Assembly (NCBI RefSeq): GCF_000759435.1
Contig: NZ_JRJG01000054.1
Location: 1 to 34,258, forward strand
DNA length: 34,258 nt
Direction: 5' to 3'
DNA from: Hoeflea sp. BAL378
Lineage (GTDB): Bacteria > Pseudomonadota > Alphaproteobacteria > Rhizobiales > Rhizobiaceae
The notes under the pieces: model-generated
The model's input: the letters and a program-made list of their open reading frames with translations, nothing else
Told to the model about the DNA's origin: nothing
The model's database searches: none
Program-made: the position numbers and the translations under genes
Shown here: positions 8,099 to 16,865 of the stretch, one piece after another
How positions within the stretch are numbered: position 1 is the first letter of the stretch
How the letters are laid out: every line of letters begins with the position of its first letter

Positions 8099-8122
8099 CA
8101 GACACTGTTGCTGACACCGTTT

Positions 8123-9826
8123 CTAGTGAGCGATGACGACGGGTCCGGGATCGACGCGCGGGATGGCGGCAAGCAGGTCGCGGGTGTGCTCCGCCTGCGG
8201 TTCGAGCGCGACGCGAAGCGCCGGCCCCTCCTCGATGATGCGCCCCTCATGCATGACCGCGATGCGATCGGCATAGCTTGCGGCGATAGAGAGATCATGC
8301 GTGATCATCAGAACGGACATGCCGCCGTCGCGGCACAGCCCGACCAGGAGATCGAGAATGCCGCTGCGGATCGAGACGTCGAGCATGGACGTCGGCTCGT
8401 CGGCGAGAATAAGCTTCGGCGCCAGGACAACGCCGGCGGCGATCGCCACACGCTGTCGCTGTCCGCCGGAAAGCTCATGGGGGAAACGCCGGAGGAAATC
8501 GTCGACCGGCGTCAGGCCGACCCGCTCGAGCGCCTCGCGCACCAGGGCCATTCGTTCGGCACGGTTGTGGCCGATCCTGTGGATATGCAAAGGCTCCATC
8601 ACCGTGTCCACGACGCGGAACCGGCTGTCGAGCGACTCGTAGGGGTCCTGATAGATCATCTGAATGTCGCGCCGGACGCGCCGCAGAGCGCGACCCTGCA
8701 GCGCCGTGATATCCTGGCCTTCGAAGAGGATGCGGCCGCCGCTGGCTGGCTGCATGCGCATCACGCTTTGCAGGGTCGAGGTCTTGCCGCAGCCGGAGCG
8801 GCCGACCAGCGCGACGATTTCCCCCGGCGCGACCGACAGATCGAGCGCATTGACGACCGGCCGCGGCTCCGGTCGGCTGCCGGTCAGAATCTGCCGCAGG
8901 CTGGGTCGCTGCGGGTAGCTCACTATCAACCCCTCGACCGCCAACACCGGCGCGCGCGACGCCGCCGCCACAGGCGGCTCATCGCCCGCACCTTCCCTGG
9001 CACGGGCCTCATAGCCCGGCGACGCCTTCAGGAGCTGGGCCGTATAGGCGTGACGCGGGCGATGAAAGAGCTCCTTCGTCGTGCCGCTTTCGACGTTTCT
9101 CCCCTGCAGCATCACGACGGCGCGCGTGCAGGTCTCGGCCACCACGCCCAGATCGTGGGTGACGAGAATGACGCCAAGCTCGAGCTTCCGGCTGAGATCG
9201 ACGAGCAGGTCCAGCACCTGGCGTTGCACCATCACATCCAGCGCCGTGGTCGGCTCGTCGGCAAGCAGCACTTTCGGCGAGCAAGCGAGCGCCATCGCGA
9301 TCATTGCCCGCTGGCGCATGCCGCCGGAAAACTCATGCGCGTAGGACGCCGCCTGAGCGGCCGGAATGCCGACCAGTTCCAGGAGTTCGCCGACACGCTG
9401 GACGCCGAAGCGGCCGCGCGGCATGTCCTGCACTTCCATCGCCTCGGCGATCTGCCAGCCGATGCTGCGCACTGGATTGAAGGCATTCATTGCGCCCTGG
9501 AAGACCATGGCGATGTCTTTCCAGCGATGCGGCGCGATCGAGGCCTCGCCTTTTTCGAGAATATCGCGGCCCTCGAGAAAAATCCGGCCGGAGACCTCGG
9601 CGGAGGGAGCAAGAAGCCCCATACATGCCGAGGCAATCGTCGTCTTGCCGGAACCGGATTCGCCGATCAGACCCAGCCGTTCGCCCGGCATCAGGTCGAA
9701 GGAGACATCGTGCAGCACCTGGATGCGGGCGCGGCTCGCCGGGTCGTGCGAGCCATAAGTGACATTCAGATTTTCCACCCGCAGAAGCGGTTCGCGAGGC
9801 AAGGCGGAGGATTGCTCGGCCGTCAT
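8123..9826 (-). CDS. Fused double ATPase of an oligopeptide-type ABC importer (DppD-DppF fusion)
   Basis: This 567-residue protein carries two complete ABC ATPase domains in one chain. Domain 1 has Walker [10 protein letters not shown] (about 55-63), signature FSGGMRQR and Walker [13 protein letters not shown]. Domain 2, after a linker near residues 265-285, has Walker [10 protein letters not shown], signature LSGGQRQR and Walker [13 protein letters not shown]. Each also has the conserved switch His ([18 protein letters not shown]). It drives import of peptides or similar solutes from the cytoplasmic face of the membrane. ATG at 9826 overlaps the permease stop (ATGA), a coupled start. The reading frame stays open upstream to 10993, but that part only shadows the permease genes. 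Most organisms have two separate genes; fused forms also occur and are functional. Confidence 0.93.
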   Translation of the reverse strand: MTAEQSSALPREPLLRVENLNVTYGSHDPASRARIQVLHDVSFDLMPGERLGLIGESGSGKTTIASACMGLLAPSAEVSGRIFLEGRDILEKGEASIAPHRWKDIAMVFQGAMNAFNPVRSIGWQIAEAMEVQDMPRGRFGVQRVGELLELVGIPAAQAASYAHEFSGGMRQRAMIAMALACSPKVLLADEPTTALDVMVQRQVLDLLVDLSRKLELGVILVTHDLGVVAETCTRAVVMLQGRNVESGTTKELFHRPRHAYTAQLLKASPGYEARAREGAGDEPPVAAASRAPVLAVEGLIVSYPQRPSLRQILTGSRPEPRPVVNALDLSVAPGEIVALVGRSGCGKTSTLQSVMRMQPASGGRILFEGQDITALQGRALRRVRRDIQMIYQDPYESLDSRFRVVDTVMEPLHIHRIGHNRAERMALVREALERVGLTPVDDFLRRFPHELSGGQRQRVAIAAGVVLAPKLILADEPTSMLDVSIRSGILDLLVGLCRDGGMSVLMITHDLSIAASYADRIAVMHEGRIIEEGPALRVALEPQAEHTRDLLAAIPRVDPGPVVIAH

Positions 9827-10725
9827 TGTCCGTTTTCCTTGGATGTGTGCAGCCGCCAGCTCCGGGTCGAGAGATGCGAGACCGCCAGGCGCGGATTGAG
9901 CCTGTCTTCGATGGAGCGGCCGACGAGATAGCAACCGATGACCAGCACGGCGACCGCCATGCCGGCCGGCACAATGGCCCACCAGGCGCCGGCGCTGACG
10001 GCAGAGCGGTTGAAGGCGTGCTCCATGATCGTGCCCCAGGTGACGGCGTTGGAATCCGAGAGCCCGAGGAAAGCGAGCGCCGTTTCGTTGAAGATTGCCA
10101 CCGTGATGGCCAGCACCCAGTTGGCGGCCAGAAGCGGCCCGATCTGCGGAAGGATATGGCGCAGGATGATGTGCAGATGCCCCGCGCCATTCGCCTCGGC
10201 CCGCCGGACGAAGACTCGCTGGCGTATGGTCTTGACCTGCGAGCGAATGAGCCGCGCCACCGAGGTCCACATCAACAGCCCGATCACCAGCACGACGTGA
10301 TCGATCGACGGGCTCCAGACCGAGGCGACGACGATCATCAGCACGATCTGCGGAATGACCAGCAGGTAATCCGTTATCCCCATCAGAACCGTTTCGACAA
10401 GCCCGCCGAAATAGCCGGCAAGGGTGCCAACCACCGCGCCGACAATGATGGCGATCAGGCTGGAAGCGACGCCGACCATGATGGAGATACGGCCGCCATA
10501 GAGCGTCAGGCTCAACACGTCGATGCCGCCGTCGTCGCAGCCGAACCAGTGGTCCAACGATGGCGGCTCGAAGACGCCGCAGCTCGGCTCGTAGATCGAG
10601 TAGGGAATGATCCACGGTGCGCCGACCGTCAGGATCGCAAAACCGGCGAGGATGATCGCGCCGGCGAGCAGGCCGGGCTGGTCGACCAGCCAGAATGCCA
10701 GCCGGGAAAACCGCTCTCTGTTCAT
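9823..10725 (-). CDS. ABC transporter permease, DppC-type
   Basis: A 300-residue inner-membrane permease of the oligopeptide/nickel transporter class. The N-terminal helix is near 17-37 (LLAGAIILAGFAILTVGAP). A short periplasmic segment contains EPSCGVFEPPSLDHWFGCDDGGIDV, matching the usual DppC 'HxFGTDxxGRD'-like region but with Cys residues. The permease core follows, with four to five more helices and the cytoplasmic EAA-like loop (ANGAGHLHIILRHILPQI, about 177-194) that docks on the ATPase. It lies 14 bases after the DppB-type gene and overlaps the ATPase gene by four bases. The two Cys in the first periplasmic loop are slightly unusual. Confidence 0.93.
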   Translation of the reverse strand: MNRERFSRLAFWLVDQPGLLAGAIILAGFAILTVGAPWIIPYSIYEPSCGVFEPPSLDHWFGCDDGGIDVLSLTLYGGRISIMVGVASSLIAIIVGAVVGTLAGYFGGLVETVLMGITDYLLVIPQIVLMIVVASVWSPSIDHVVLVIGLLMWTSVARLIRSQVKTIRQRVFVRRAEANGAGHLHIILRHILPQIGPLLAANWVLAITVAIFNETALAFLGLSDSNAVTWGTIMEHAFNRSAVSAGAWWAIVPAGMAVAVLVIGCYLVGRSIEDRLNPRLAVSHLSTRSWRLHTSKENGQ

Positions 10726-10739
10726 GATGTTTTTTCCCT

Positions 10740-11702
10740 TCAGGCCCGAACGCGCGGATCAAGCACGAAATGCAGCAGATCGGCCGTGAGATTGAGCATG
10801 GTGACCACCACGGTGATGGCGAGAAACCCGCCTTGCAGCATCGGATAGTCGCGATTGAGCACCGCCTCGTAGAGCGTGCGGCCGATGCCCGGCCAGGAGA
10901 AGATGACCTCCACCAGGATCGCGCCGGAAACGATCGAACCGAGCGACAGGGCGGACATCGTGACGATCGGCAGCAACGCGTTGCGCAGGGCATGGCGCAG
11001 GATGATCCGCCGGCGCGGCACGCCCTTGGCGCGGGCCGTCAGGATATAGTCCTCCCCCAGCGTCTCCAGCATGGAGGAGCGCGTGATGAGGGCATTTTCG
11101 GCATAGAGCGTGAGCACCAGCGTCGTGACCGGCAGGATCATGTGCAGGATGCGATCCTGCGCCACCTCCCACCAACTGTCGGAAATCAGGAAGGGATCGG
11201 CCATGCCTGCCGCCGGCAGCAGGCCGGAAAACAGGATGACCATCATCAGGCCGAGAAACTGGGTGGGAAATGCATAGGCCAGCACCGCGGAACCGGTCAG
11301 CAGGTGGTCGGCCGGCCCGTTGCGCCGCGAGGCGGCAATCGTGCCGACGACAAGTCCCAGCCCCAGCGCCAGAACCACGCCGGTTGCCACCATTGGAATC
11401 GTGTTGGCGAAGGCCTCGAGCAGGTTGTCGAGCACCGGCTGGCGGTTGGCGTAGGAAATCCCGAGATTGCCATGCGCCATTTCGCGCAGATAGATCAGGA
11501 ACTGCTCCCAGATCGGCTTGTCGAGACCGAACTTGGCCTCGAGCGCCCGGCGCATCTCGACCGACGCGTTTGGAATGCGCGCGATGTGTGTGACCGCATT
11601 GCCCGGGAGGACCCGGAACAGCACGAAATTCAATGAGACGGCCACAAGGATCGTCACCGCAGCCGCAAACAGGCGCCGCGCCAGATAGGCCAGGCTGAGC
11701 AA
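10740..11702 (-). CDS. ABC transporter permease, DppB-type
   Basis: A 320-residue inner-membrane permease, the DppB-type partner of the next gene. The first helix is at about 8-30 (LFAAAVTILVAVSLNFVLF), followed by the family's RVLPGN motif and a periplasmic region with FGLDKPIWEQFLIYL and HGNLGISY. The multi-helix core carries an EAA loop (ARAKGVPRRRIILRHALRNA). The start is a TTG at 11702, supported by GGGAG six bases before it; no ATG gives a full first helix. It is the first gene of the leftward run permease-permease-ATPase, with a good sigma-70-type promoter just upstream, and is divergent from the binding-protein gene. Confidence 0.93.
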   Translation of the reverse strand: MLSLAYLARRLFAAAVTILVAVSLNFVLFRVLPGNAVTHIARIPNASVEMRRALEAKFGLDKPIWEQFLIYLREMAHGNLGISYANRQPVLDNLLEAFANTIPMVATGVVLALGLGLVVGTIAASRRNGPADHLLTGSAVLAYAFPTQFLGLMMVILFSGLLPAAGMADPFLISDSWWEVAQDRILHMILPVTTLVLTLYAENALITRSSMLETLGEDYILTARAKGVPRRRIILRHALRNALLPIVTMSALSLGSIVSGAILVEVIFSWPGIGRTLYEAVLNRDYPMLQGGFLAITVVVTMLNLTADLLHFVLDPRVRA

Positions 11703-11723
11703 GCGATTCTCCCTCTGTTCTAT

Positions 11724-11768
11724 TGACTCTTTCTAGTCATCATAATAAGGATAATGAATGCAAGTCAA
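11724..11768 (-). promoter_or_regulatory. Sigma-70-type promoter with TGACT-N6-AGTCA operator for the leftward transporter operon
   Basis: On the minus strand a -35 box TTGACT (11768-11763) is followed, after 18 bases, by TATGAT (11744-11739). Just downstream, where transcription would start, lies an inverted repeat TGACT-N6-AGTCA (11724-11739). The promoter is about 40 bases upstream of the TTG start of the DppB-type gene. The arrangement suggests repression by a protein bound at the start site; which regulator binds is unknown. Confidence 0.6.
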
Positions 11769-11883
11769 GTCGCCATCACGACGGGAGACGGAGGGGCAGG
11801 CGCCCCCGAAATCGGCTTGCATCCGCCATAGCACTATACAGGCTAGATGAAGTCCATATCAGGCAAGCAAAAAGAGGGATCCA

Positions 11884-13548
11884 ATGAAATCGGCCGCTTC
11901 ACATTCCGCCGCCCGCCCCGCCGGGACGTTCAAGGGCATGCTCGGGGCCATCGCGCTCGCAGCCGCCGTCACCCTTCCGCTTCCCCAGGCATTCGCCGCC
12001 GAAGTGCTGCGCATTGGCGTCAGCCAGCCGATTGATTCCCTCAATCCCTTCGTCGCCAACTCCGATTACAGCAGCATCGCCTACCAGTACGCCTATCCGT
12101 TTCTGACCGTCTATGACGCGGATCTGAACATCGTCCCCTATTTCGCGACCGACTGGACGGTGTCGAGCGACGGGACGGTCTGGACCTTCCATACCCGCGA
12201 AGGGGCGAAATGGTCGGATGGCGAGCCCCTGACGGCGAAGGACGCTGCCTTCACCTATACGATGATCCAGAAATACAAGACGAGCACCACCGGCAAGTTC
12301 GCGGGCGGGCTGAACCACCTCAAGTCGGCTGAAGCAACCGACGACAACACGCTCGTGCTGACCTATGACGGGCCGGGCGGCGACGTGCCGGTGAAAATGC
12401 AGGGCATGCCGATCCTGCCGGCCCATATCTGGTCGAAGGTGGCCGGCGAAGACGGCTCGGAGATCGACAGCTTCGAGAACGCCGCGCCCTGGGTGTCAGG
12501 CGGCCCTTTCATGCTGTCCGGCTACAAGAAGAACCAGTTGGCGCTCTTCAAGGTCAATCCCAACTGGTGGGGCGACACCAGGCCGAAGATCGACGGTTTC
12601 GGCCTGCAGTTCTTCGCCAACAGTGATGCCATGGTCTCGGCGCTCACGTCCAACCAGCTTGACATGGTCGGCCAGACGATCTCGCCGACCGCGGTGGACG
12701 CGTTGAAAGCCGCCGGCATGGTGGTTGAATCCGCGCCGAGCACCGGCTTCCACGAAATGATCATCAACACCAATCCGGAAAAGACGGGCCACCACGAACT
12801 CCTCAACCCGAAGGTGCGCGAGGCCTTCGAGCTGGCAATCGACCGGGATGCCATCGTCAAGCAGGTCTGGCTCGGCTTTGCGACGCCCGGCACCACGATT
12901 GTGGCCCCGGCGACCGGCTGGCATGACGAGACCCTCGCCACGGTGAGCTTCAGCATCGACAAGGCCAATGCCATCCTCGACGAGCTGGGTTACGTGCGCG
13001 GCGCGGACGGCGTGCGCATCGCCGACGGCGTGCGGATGGATTACGACGTGGTCTTCTCGACCGAAGTGGCCGGCGCCGGCGACCGGACCTTCAAGATCAT
13101 CCAGGCGAGCTACGAGAAAATCGGCGTTCGCCTCGCGCAGCGCAAGATGGATGCCGACGCCACCAATGCGGCCATCCTTGGCGAAGACAACCAGTATCGC
13201 GACTTCGACATCGCCATGTGGCTCTGGGTGCCGCCCTTCGATCCCGACTTCATCCTCAGCGTGCTGACCTGCGCCCAGCTCGGCAACAACAACGACAGCG
13301 GCTACTGCAACCCCGATTACGACAAACTCTACATGGAGCAGGCCCGGCTGGTCGATCGGGCCGAACGGGCGAAGGTCCTCAACGAAATGCAGGCGATTGC
13401 CTATCGCGACCGTCCCTACATCGTGCTCGTCTATCCGCAGACGATGGAGGCCCACAGCCCGGAATGGACCGGATTCGTGCCCTCTCCGCTGGTGGGGTCG
13501 GTCAACAATCTCTCGGTCGAGACCCTGCTGAACGTGCACAAGGAGTGA
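11884..13548 (+). CDS. Periplasmic solute-binding protein, family 5 (oligopeptide type)
   Basis: This 554-residue binding protein of the DppA/OppA class captures the substrate in the periplasm and hands it to the divergent permease. The signal peptide spans residues 1-38 and ends AFA|AEVLRIG. The mature protein shows the family features: an N-terminal strand followed by QPIDSLNPF, then VPYFATDWTVSSDGTVWTF and LREGAKWSDGEPLTAKD-like text (here TREGAKWSDGEPLTAKDAAF), and near the C-terminus NEMQAIAYRDRPYIVLVYP. ATG at 11884 has AGAGGG six bases upstream. Family 5 proteins bind peptides but also sugars, opines and nickel, so 'peptide' is a likely but not proven ligand. The adjacent cytoplasmic peptidases support it. 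Confidence 0.92.
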   Translation: MKSAASHSAARPAGTFKGMLGAIALAAAVTLPLPQAFAAEVLRIGVSQPIDSLNPFVANSDYSSIAYQYAYPFLTVYDADLNIVPYFATDWTVSSDGTVWTFHTREGAKWSDGEPLTAKDAAFTYTMIQKYKTSTTGKFAGGLNHLKSAEATDDNTLVLTYDGPGGDVPVKMQGMPILPAHIWSKVAGEDGSEIDSFENAAPWVSGGPFMLSGYKKNQLALFKVNPNWWGDTRPKIDGFGLQFFANSDAMVSALTSNQLDMVGQTISPTAVDALKAAGMVVESAPSTGFHEMIINTNPEKTGHHELLNPKVREAFELAIDRDAIVKQVWLGFATPGTTIVAPATGWHDETLATVSFSIDKANAILDELGYVRGADGVRIADGVRMDYDVVFSTEVAGAGDRTFKIIQASYEKIGVRLAQRKMDADATNAAILGEDNQYRDFDIAMWLWVPPFDPDFILSVLTCAQLGNNNDSGYCNPDYDKLYMEQARLVDRAERAKVLNEMQAIAYRDRPYIVLVYPQTMEAHSPEWTGFVPSPLVGSVNNLSVETLLNVHKE

Positions 13549-13554
13549 GAAGCG

Positions 13555-14940
13555 GTGCATTTGACCATAGACACGGCTGAGGACAGCCTCGCCATCGCCG
13601 ACATGACTTTGGCGGCCCCTTGCGGGGCCGTCATTGTCCCCGGGTGGCAAACAATGCCAGGCGCAGTTGGTGTGGAAGCCCTGTGTCTGCTCACAGCAGA
13701 GGGAACGCGCCAACGGCTTTTCGTCCTCGGCGTCGATGCTGAAAGCCCGCGGGCGTTCTGGCTCGATTGCGGCCTGCGGCTTGGTCGGATGATCGCAGAT
13801 ACCGCAGCTCTCACCCTTGATCTCCGGTCGGTGGCCGGCTTGCAGCCGGACGCAGCCGCCGCGCTTTGCGAAGGCATTGCCCTTGGCGGCTTCCGCCCGC
13901 AGACGATCTTCAGCCCGGCGCTGCGCCTCATCCTTTCCGGAGATGCTGACCGGGACGCTCACCGTGCGACAATCGAGACCGCGTTGGTCATCGCCCGCTG
14001 GACCAACTGGGCGCGGGAACTCGTCGAGCGCCCGGCCGGAGAGCTGCGTCCGGACGATCTCGCCCAGGAGATAGCCGGGCGTGCCGCCGAGCTCGGCATC
14101 GCTGTCGAGATCTGGGGCGAGACACGCATGGAGGCGGAGGGCTTCGGCGCGACGCTCGGCGTCGGTCGCGGCTCGGATGCCGCGCCCTGCGTCGTCGTGC
14201 TGCGGCACGGAGCGGGTCCCATGCCGCTTGGACTTGCCGGCAAGGGCGTCACCTTCGATACGGGCGGCCTCAATCTGAAGCGGGATGTCGAAGAGATCGG
14301 CTACATGAAGAGTGACATGGCCGGCGCGGCCGCCGTGGCCGGCGCGCTCTTCGCTGCCGTGGCGACGAAGGGCGCGCCCGACGTGATCGCCGTGTTGCCG
14401 ATGGTGGAGAACATGCCTTCCGGCCGGGCGTTGCGCCCGGGCGACCGGGTGCGCCATCCCGACAAAACCACCACCGAAGTGATCGACACCGATTGCGAAG
14501 GCCGGCTGCTCTTGGCGGACGCCTTGAGCTGGCTCGCACGCCAGAAGGTCCGCGCATTGATTGATGTAGGGACGCTGAGCGATGGCGGCGGCGTCGGCGC
14601 GGAACTCTGGGGGCTCTGGTCGAACACGCCCGCCCTTGCGGAACGCCTGACGCAGGCAGGCGCCCTTTCCGGCGATCCCGGCTGGCATCTGCCGTTGCGG
14701 CACGAACGCGATACCCTGCTGGCCTCCCGCATCGCGGACCGGCGCAATACGCGGGTCGGCGAGCCCGATACAGGTCAGGTCGCCGCCTGCTATCTCGCCC
14801 AGTTTGCCGGCGGTACACCCTGGGCGCATATCGACAACGGCTCCAATGCCTGGCTGCTGCGAGAGACAGGCGCATGGCCCGAAGGCGCCACCGGCGCCCC
14901 GCTGCGCGCCCTCGCCAGCTTTCTGTGCGACGAAAAATGA
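13555..14940 (+). CDS. M17-family leucyl aminopeptidase
   Basis: A 461-residue cytoplasmic metallopeptidase that removes N-terminal residues from peptides. The M17 active-site set is complete: Lys230 and Asp235 in AGKGVTFDTGG, Lys242 in LNLKRD, Asp254 in YMKSDMAGAAA, and Asp313, Glu315 and Arg317 in DTDCEGRLLLADAL. The usual signature is NTDAEGRL; here Asn is Asp311 and Ala is Cys314, minor changes beside the metal ligands. There is one extra residue between Lys242 and Asp254 compared with E. coli PepA. The start is GTG at 13555, with AAGGAG at the end of the preceding gene as ribosome binding site. It lies 6 bases after the binding-protein gene and overlaps the next gene, and it has no signal peptide. 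It probably digests the imported peptide and is not the housekeeping aminopeptidase. Confidence 0.92.
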   Translation: MHLTIDTAEDSLAIADMTLAAPCGAVIVPGWQTMPGAVGVEALCLLTAEGTRQRLFVLGVDAESPRAFWLDCGLRLGRMIADTAALTLDLRSVAGLQPDAAAALCEGIALGGFRPQTIFSPALRLILSGDADRDAHRATIETALVIARWTNWARELVERPAGELRPDDLAQEIAGRAAELGIAVEIWGETRMEAEGFGATLGVGRGSDAAPCVVVLRHGAGPMPLGLAGKGVTFDTGGLNLKRDVEEIGYMKSDMAGAAAVAGALFAAVATKGAPDVIAVLPMVENMPSGRALRPGDRVRHPDKTTTEVIDTDCEGRLLLADALSWLARQKVRALIDVGTLSDGGGVGAELWGLWSNTPALAERLTQAGALSGDPGWHLPLRHERDTLLASRIADRRNTRVGEPDTGQVAACYLAQFAGGTPWAHIDNGSNAWLLRETGAWPEGATGAPLRALASFLCDEK

Positions 14941-16628
14941 TGCCTGTCTCCGCCCTTGCCCTCCATTCGCTGCCTGACGCGCTCATCCGCCGCTATGCCG
15001 AACTGCCCGGCCAATGGCCGCTGACGGGGGGCATTCTGGGCATCGTCACGGCCGACGGCGCGGCCCGGCACCTGACCTTCGGCCAGGATTTCGACGGCCG
15101 GGAGATCACGTCCCGCACACCCTTCCTGATCGGCTCGATCAGCAAGTTCTTCACAGGCCTGATGATCGCCGGGCTGATCGAGGAAGGCCGTTGCGATCCG
15201 GAGCGTCCAGCCTCGGCCATTCTGCCCTGGCTGAAAATCGGCTCGGACCATGCCGAACCGGCGCTGCGCCACCTGCTCCACCACACGGCCGGCCTGGTGA
15301 AGGGCGCCGACGATCCGCCGGACGAGCTGGCCCAATGCTGGAGCCTGCGCGACAGCCGGACGGCGAGCCCGCCCGGCAGCTTCTTCCATTACTCCAATCT
15401 CGGCTACAACATCCTGGGCTTGGCTGTCAGCCGCCTTGCCGGCCGGCACGCCACCGACCACGCACTGGCCACCCTGCTGGCCCCGCTCGGCATGGTCGAT
15501 GGCGCCGCCCGGCTTGAAAGCGCCATCCGGTCGCGCGTCGCGACCGGCAGCCAGCCGGCACGTGAAGACATTCCATGGCGCCCGGGCCTCGCCCTTGCGG
15601 CCGCCCCCTGGGTGGAGGCCGAAGGCGGTGACGGCAGTATCGCCGCCTCGAGCCGCGACATGACGCGGCTGATGACCGCGCTTCTCAATGACGGACGGAT
15701 CGACGGCGCGCAGGTCATTCCCGAGACCGTCCTGCATCGGACGGTGACGGACCTCGCCCACGAGGGAGAAGCCGGTGTCGAGGGCTTCGGCGGCCTGGCG
15801 ATCAGCGAAAGCCGTTACGGCTACGGCATCAATGTCGAGACGACAGGAGGCCAACGCTGCCTCACCCATGGCGGCGGCATGGTGGGCCATTCGAGCTTCA
15901 TGCTGGTCGACCGCACCGCCGGTCTCGGCATCGTCGTGCTGACGAACGCCAATGGCTGCTACGCCGCCGGAGAAACGCTGGCCCGCCACGCCCATGCCGC
16001 GCTAGTCACAGGCGCAATCCCAGACGCCCGGCTCGACCTTGCCTTCGGAAAGGATTGCCGCCTCTATGAGCCGGCCATGACGGGACGCTTCGTATCGCAG
16101 AGGTGCGACGACCCCGGCCCCGGGACCATCGAGATCGCCATGGAAGAAGGGCGCCTGACACTTCGCGCCGACGGGGCGACAGCCAATATCTGGCGCGGCT
16201 GGAGTACGCGTCTGACCACCGACCACCCGGCCATGGAGCGCTTCCACCTCTGCTTCGACAGCCAGGCACGGCACTGGAGCTTCGGCGGCCGTATCTATCG
16301 CCCGGACGATGCGGCGGCCATCGTCGAGGCCACGCCCGACAACCCGGGCCATCCCCATGCAGGCCTCGCCGGCAGATATCGCAGCTACTCTCCCTGGTGC
16401 CCCACCTTCCGCATCGTCGTCAGGCGCGGCAAGCCCTGGCTGATCTCCCCTGGTGGCGTGGAAGGTCCGGATCCCGACATGGAACTCGTCCCGATCGGCG
16501 AAGGTCTCTTCCGTATCGGCGCCGATCCCCGCCTCCCGGAACGCCTGCGCATCGCCGACACCTGCGATGGCCGTCCTGTCACCGTCTATCGCGACGGCTG
16601 CCGCTATTCTCGCATGTCGCTGGATTGA
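14937..16628 (+). CDS. Cytoplasmic serine hydrolase, beta-lactamase/D-aminopeptidase fold
   Basis: A 563-residue protein of the serine beta-lactamase (class C)/DD-peptidase superfamily. The catalytic motifs are SISK (Ser67-Lys70), YSN (Tyr152-Asn154) and HGG (His311). After the catalytic domain of about 360 residues comes a further 190-200 residues rich in strands and aromatics. That resembles the domain plan of D-aminopeptidase DAP of Ochrobactrum (catalytic domain plus beta-barrel domains). There is no signal peptide, unlike secreted beta-lactamases, so an intracellular peptidase or esterase fits better than antibiotic resistance. The start overlaps the aminopeptidase stop (ATGA at 14937; the next codon is also ATG), showing translational coupling. 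With the M17 enzyme it could handle peptides with D-residues or blocked ends. That is inference. Confidence 0.85.
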   Translation: MMPVSALALHSLPDALIRRYAELPGQWPLTGGILGIVTADGAARHLTFGQDFDGREITSRTPFLIGSISKFFTGLMIAGLIEEGRCDPERPASAILPWLKIGSDHAEPALRHLLHHTAGLVKGADDPPDELAQCWSLRDSRTASPPGSFFHYSNLGYNILGLAVSRLAGRHATDHALATLLAPLGMVDGAARLESAIRSRVATGSQPAREDIPWRPGLALAAAPWVEAEGGDGSIAASSRDMTRLMTALLNDGRIDGAQVIPETVLHRTVTDLAHEGEAGVEGFGGLAISESRYGYGINVETTGGQRCLTHGGGMVGHSSFMLVDRTAGLGIVVLTNANGCYAAGETLARHAHAALVTGAIPDARLDLAFGKDCRLYEPAMTGRFVSQRCDDPGPGTIEIAMEEGRLTLRADGATANIWRGWSTRLTTDHPAMERFHLCFDSQARHWSFGGRIYRPDDAAAIVEATPDNPGHPHAGLAGRYRSYSPWCPTFRIVVRRGKPWLISPGGVEGPDPDMELVPIGEGLFRIGADPRLPERLRIADTCDGRPVTVYRDGCRYSRMSLD

Positions 16629-16865
16629 AGGTTTCATCAGGGGAATGCTCCCGATCAACTTCCCAGAACGCGCTTTATTCACCAGTCAGCCATTCAAGCC
16701 ATGGCGACCGCCACGGCGTCGAAGAGGCGCCACGATCCACGCCGATCGATGCCCGCGCGGATGGCGCTGTCAATCGCCTTGCCGGGCCTCGCGGACTTCG
16801 TCAACGGCGGCTTTGAAGATTTGCGTCCGTGAAGCCGCCCGTCTCCTCCTGGCCCCATCCCCCCA
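16629..16865. other. Gap between the catabolic cluster and aglR
   Basis: No supported gene is present. A 43-codon plus-strand frame at 16701-16832 and its minus-strand counterparts have no ribosome binding site or recognisable family. Minus-strand fragments such as IFKAAVDEVREARQGD and AIDSAIRAGIDRRG look protein-like and could be the remains of a decayed gene, but frames are broken and I cannot name one. The right copy of the direct repeat begins at 16861. Confidence 0.4.

Noticed and set aside
8123-10993. A 956-residue minus-strand frame covering the ATPase gene and the permease genes.
   Set aside because: Only the part from 9826 down is ABC ATPase. The upstream part is Arg/Pro/His-rich shadow of the two permease genes, which have clear membrane helices and EAA loops in their own frames.
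12496-14829. A 777-residue minus-strand frame opposite the binding protein and aminopeptidase genes.
   Set aside because: Antisense shadow; the sense genes have a signal peptide, ribosome binding sites and all M17 active-site residues.
14937-16628. Antibiotic resistance by a class C beta-lactamase.
   Set aside because: No signal peptide, coupled to an aminopeptidase gene and a peptide importer, and an extra C-terminal region as in D-aminopeptidase.
16701-16832. A 43-codon plus-strand frame, and protein-like minus-strand fragments in the same place.
   Set aside because: No ribosome binding site, no family recognised, frames broken. It may be a gene remnant but cannot be supported.
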